A DNA stretch of 64,000 bases. Source: an uncultured Paracoccaceae bacterium (GTDB lineage Bacteria > Pseudomonadota > Alphaproteobacteria > Rhodobacterales > Rhodobacteraceae). Of this stretch, positions 62,168 through 64,000 are shown in pieces (the stretch's first letter is position 1; each line of letters opens with the position of its first letter). The notes beneath the pieces are model-generated. The model did not search any database, had not been told where the DNA came from, and saw only the letters and a list, made by a program, of their open reading frames with translations. The DNA lies in the NCBI GenBank assembly GCA_943787985.1, contig CALSOO010000005.1, positions 62,001-126,000 of the forward strand, read 5' to 3'. The position numbers and the translations under genes were made by a program.

Positions 62168-62626
62168 CTATTTTGCATGCAAAAAACTGTCCTTGAGGAT
62201 CTGCTCCAGCGCATTGGCATCTTTGGGCGTGAACGCGTCAGGCAGGTTGCTATCAAGGTCGAACACCCCCAAAAGTTGCCTTTTTCCATTCCAAACCGGC
62301 AAAACAAGCTCAGAGCGTGTGGAACTGGCGCAAGCAATATGCCCTTCAAATACTTCGACGTCCGGCACAAGCTGGACCTGCCCTGTTCGGGCCGCCGCCC
62401 CGCAAACCCCGCGCGAAAAAGGAATCACCAAGCATCCATGCCCGCCCTGATACGGCCCGATTTTCATCAACTCCGGTTCCACCACACGGTAAAACCCCGT
62501 CCAGTCAAACCGCGCATCACTGCTGTGCACTTCGCAAGCGATTGTGGCCATCAACGCAACCGTGTCGGTTTCACCTTCCACCAAAGCCGCAATATTTTTG
62601 CCAAGTACTTCGTAGTCAACTTTCAC
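62168..62626 (-). CDS. GAF-domain protein, free methionine-(R)-sulfoxide reductase type
   Basis: 152-residue single GAF domain of the fRMsr (MsrC/YebR) family: FDWTGFYRV, GHGCLVIPFSRGVCGAAARTGQVQLVPDV, GHIACASSTRSELVLPVW, GVFDLDSNLPDAFTPKD. The cysteines at GHGCL, GVCGAA and IACAS match the catalytic set. A GTG start is chosen because AAGGAT stands seven bases before it. It reduces free methionine sulfoxide in related bacteria. Upstream of the betaine operon, transcribed in the same direction. Confidence 0.88.
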   Translation of the reverse strand: MKVDYEVLGKNIAALVEGETDTVALMATIACEVHSSDARFDWTGFYRVVEPELMKIGPYQGGHGCLVIPFSRGVCGAAARTGQVQLVPDVEVFEGHIACASSTRSELVLPVWNGKRQLLGVFDLDSNLPDAFTPKDANALEQILKDSFLHAK

Positions 62627-62660
62627 CGCGCATATCCTTGTTGTCGTGCCGCCAAACCGA

Positions 62661-63833
62661 TTAGTCCCGCTCAATCGCAATGGCTGTACCTTCGCCACCA
62701 CCGATACAAATTGCAGCGATTCCGCGTTTGAGGCCGCGTTTTTCCAGCGCATTCAAAAGCGTGACGATAATGCGGGCACCCGATGCCCCGATAGGATGCC
62801 CCAGCGCGCAGGCCCCGCCGTTCACATTCACCACGTCGTGGCTGATCCCCATTTCACGCATGAAGGCCAACGGAACGACCGCAAAAGCCTCGTTCACTTC
62901 CCACAGGTCAACGTCTTGGGTTTGCCACCCCAGCTTGGCCAGAAGTTTTTGCGCAGCAGGCACTGGAGCCGTCGTGAACAATCCCGGCGCCTGGGCATGG
63001 CTCGCATGACCTTTGACCCGGGCGCGTACCTGAAGTCCCTGCGCATCAGCGGCCTCTTGAGACGCAAGCACCAATGCCGCCGCGCCGTCCGATATTGACG
63101 ATGCGTTCGCCGCAGTGACCGTTCCCCCCTCCCGAAAGGCGGGTTTAAGCAGTGGAATTTTGTCCGGACGCGCCGAAGCGGGTTGCTCGTCTTGCGCAAT
63201 GGTCACTGTCCCTTTGCGGGTTTTGATGTCCATCGGCGTGATTTCATCCGCAAAAGTACCCGCGCTCTGGGCTTCAAGAGCACGAGACAAGGACCCCAGC
63301 GCGTATTCATCCTGAACGGCGCGTGTGAACTGGAATGTCTCGGCACAGTCTTCGGCGAAAGTGCCCATCAAGCGGCCTTTGTCATAGGCATCCTCGAGCC
63401 CGTCAAGGAACATATGGTCGATCACTGCACCGTGGCCCAAACGCGCACCACCGCGCATTTTATCCAATAGGTAGGGAGCATTCGTCATGCTCTCCATTCC
63501 GCCTGCGACAACCACATCCGATTGTCCCAACGCGATTTGGTCAAAAGCGATCATCGCCGCTTTCATGCCAGAGCCACACATTTTGTTAAGAGTCGTGGCT
63601 GGAACATCTTCGCCAAGCCCCGCTTTGAAACCCGCTTGGCGCGCCGGGGCTTGCCCTTGTCCGGCTGGCAAAACGCACCCCATCAGAACCTCGTTCGCAC
63701 TGTTGGCTCCTGCCCCGTTGAGCGCAGCGCGGATCGCGGCCCCCCCGAGATCTGCCGCCGTCAAATCGCTTAGCGCTCCTTGAAAGCCGCCCATCGCGGT
63801 GCGGGAAGCTCCCGCAATTACTACATCTTTCAT
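62661..63833 (-). CDS. Acetyl-CoA C-acetyltransferase (thiolase)
   Basis: 390 residues of the thiolase family: nucleophilic Cys in NKMCGSGMKAAMIA, GGMESMTNAPYLL, NEAFAVVPLAFMREMG, and the base/His-Cys pairs in NVNGGACALGHPIGASGARI and CIGGGEGTAIAIE. Condenses or cleaves acyl-CoA. The neighbour relationship with the GAF gene (34-base gap) suggests one transcript. Which chain length it prefers is unknown. Confidence 0.94.
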   Translation of the reverse strand: MKDVVIAGASRTAMGGFQGALSDLTAADLGGAAIRAALNGAGANSANEVLMGCVLPAGQGQAPARQAGFKAGLGEDVPATTLNKMCGSGMKAAMIAFDQIALGQSDVVVAGGMESMTNAPYLLDKMRGGARLGHGAVIDHMFLDGLEDAYDKGRLMGTFAEDCAETFQFTRAVQDEYALGSLSRALEAQSAGTFADEITPMDIKTRKGTVTIAQDEQPASARPDKIPLLKPAFREGGTVTAANASSISDGAAALVLASQEAADAQGLQVRARVKGHASHAQAPGLFTTAPVPAAQKLLAKLGWQTQDVDLWEVNEAFAVVPLAFMREMGISHDVVNVNGGACALGHPIGASGARIIVTLLNALEKRGLKRGIAAICIGGGEGTAIAIERD

Positions 63834-63922
63834 CACAAGGACCTTTCCTGAAATTGGACACCGATTGGTAAGACTTACACCTTAAGTAAAACACTGACCC
63901 GCAGGACAACAGGCATAAATCT

Positions 63923-64000
63923 ATGGAACTCTCGACCAAAACAGAAGACTCTTTCAGAATTGTGTCCGTGCAGGACACCCGTATCGACGCTGCTGTCGCA
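63923..64000 (+). CDS. STAS-domain anti-sigma-factor antagonist, 5' part only
   Basis: First 26 codons, MELSTKTEDSFRIVSVQDTR and IDAAVA, up to the window edge. This opening matches short STAS-domain proteins common in roseobacters (anti-sigma antagonists of RsbV/SpoIIAA type). Such a gene would usually be followed by an RsbW-like kinase; this lies outside the window. Confidence 0.6.
   Translation, partial: MELSTKTEDSFRIVSVQDTRIDAAVA

Noticed and set aside
1..64000. tRNA, rRNA, tmRNA or CRISPR genes
   Set aside because: None was noticed while reading the intergenic regions. A covariance-model search (tRNAscan-SE, Infernal) would be needed to exclude small RNAs.

Overview
The window looks like chromosome from a marine Roseobacter-group alphaproteobacterium (Rhodobacteraceae). 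GC is moderately high, and the gene order is familiar for that group: rsmB - heparinase II/III - purH - lspA - DUF3035 lipoprotein - paired M16 peptidases, and rbfA - phosphodiester glycosidase - truB - rpsO. There are also leuBCD and a betaine/dimethylglycine demethylation operon. Genus and species cannot be read from the sequence. No rRNA, tRNA, CRISPR array or complete transposase was found.

Layout. 1-9.0 kb: 3' end of an ammonium transporter, an aromatic/aspartate aminotransferase with a sulfurtransferase, a Gly-rich small protein, an orphan beta-propeller-like protein, smpB, leuB and a CHASE4-GGDEF diguanylate cyclase. 9.3-13.7 kb: an endonuclease/exonuclease/phosphatase protein, a membrane protein, leuD and leuC. 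13.65-17.1 kb: a disturbed locus. An unknown 452-aa gene lies between two diverged copies of the leuC 5' end and its upstream region, followed by a mechanosensitive channel frame with one internal stop. 17.3-29.8 kb: housekeeping genes (rsfS, rlmH, M16 pair, DUF3035, lspA, purH, rsmB, sdhAF4-like, dapB, rbfA). 29.9-33.7 kb: truB, small conserved proteins, an acidic RTX-repeat protein and rpsO. 33.7-42.5 kb: seven accessory genes between rpsO and pnp, which are usually close together. They are an AraC regulator with a hydrolase, a copper ATPase, a possible pentameric ligand-gated channel, and a LysR regulator with a di-iron hydroxylase and a PanB-like protein. 42.6-46.5 kb: pnp, then a low-GC toxin/immunity-like cassette beside a 5'-truncated aquaporin gene. 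46.6-52.6 kb: GT25 and GT11 glycosyltransferases, 1-Cys peroxiredoxin, aldehyde dehydrogenase, RluA-type pseudouridine synthase, RarD and a single-domain response regulator.

52.7-62.1 kb is one tightly coupled minus-strand operon of eight genes, with a ninth, the first dehydrogenase, just downstream. It holds an XRE-cupin regulator, LysE exporter, GFA-family enzyme, FAD-GcvT demethylating dehydrogenase, SRPBCC membrane protein, homocysteine methyltransferase, GlxA-type AraC regulator and a second FAD-GcvT dehydrogenase. Neighbouring starts and stops mostly overlap by 1-4 bases. Together they suggest glycine betaine -> dimethylglycine -> sarcosine -> glycine conversion, feeding one-carbon units to tetrahydrofolate. 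The last kilobases hold a free-methionine-sulfoxide-reductase-like GAF protein, a thiolase and the start of a STAS-domain gene.

The observations most worth following are: the duplicated leuC/mscS junction with its cargo gene; a 26-codon stretch upstream of leuC whose two copies differ almost only at synonymous positions; the toxin/immunity cassette beside the broken aquaporin; a 19-codon leader ORF coupled to rsfS; a candidate bacterial pentameric ligand-gated channel; and several clean palindromes at regulator genes.
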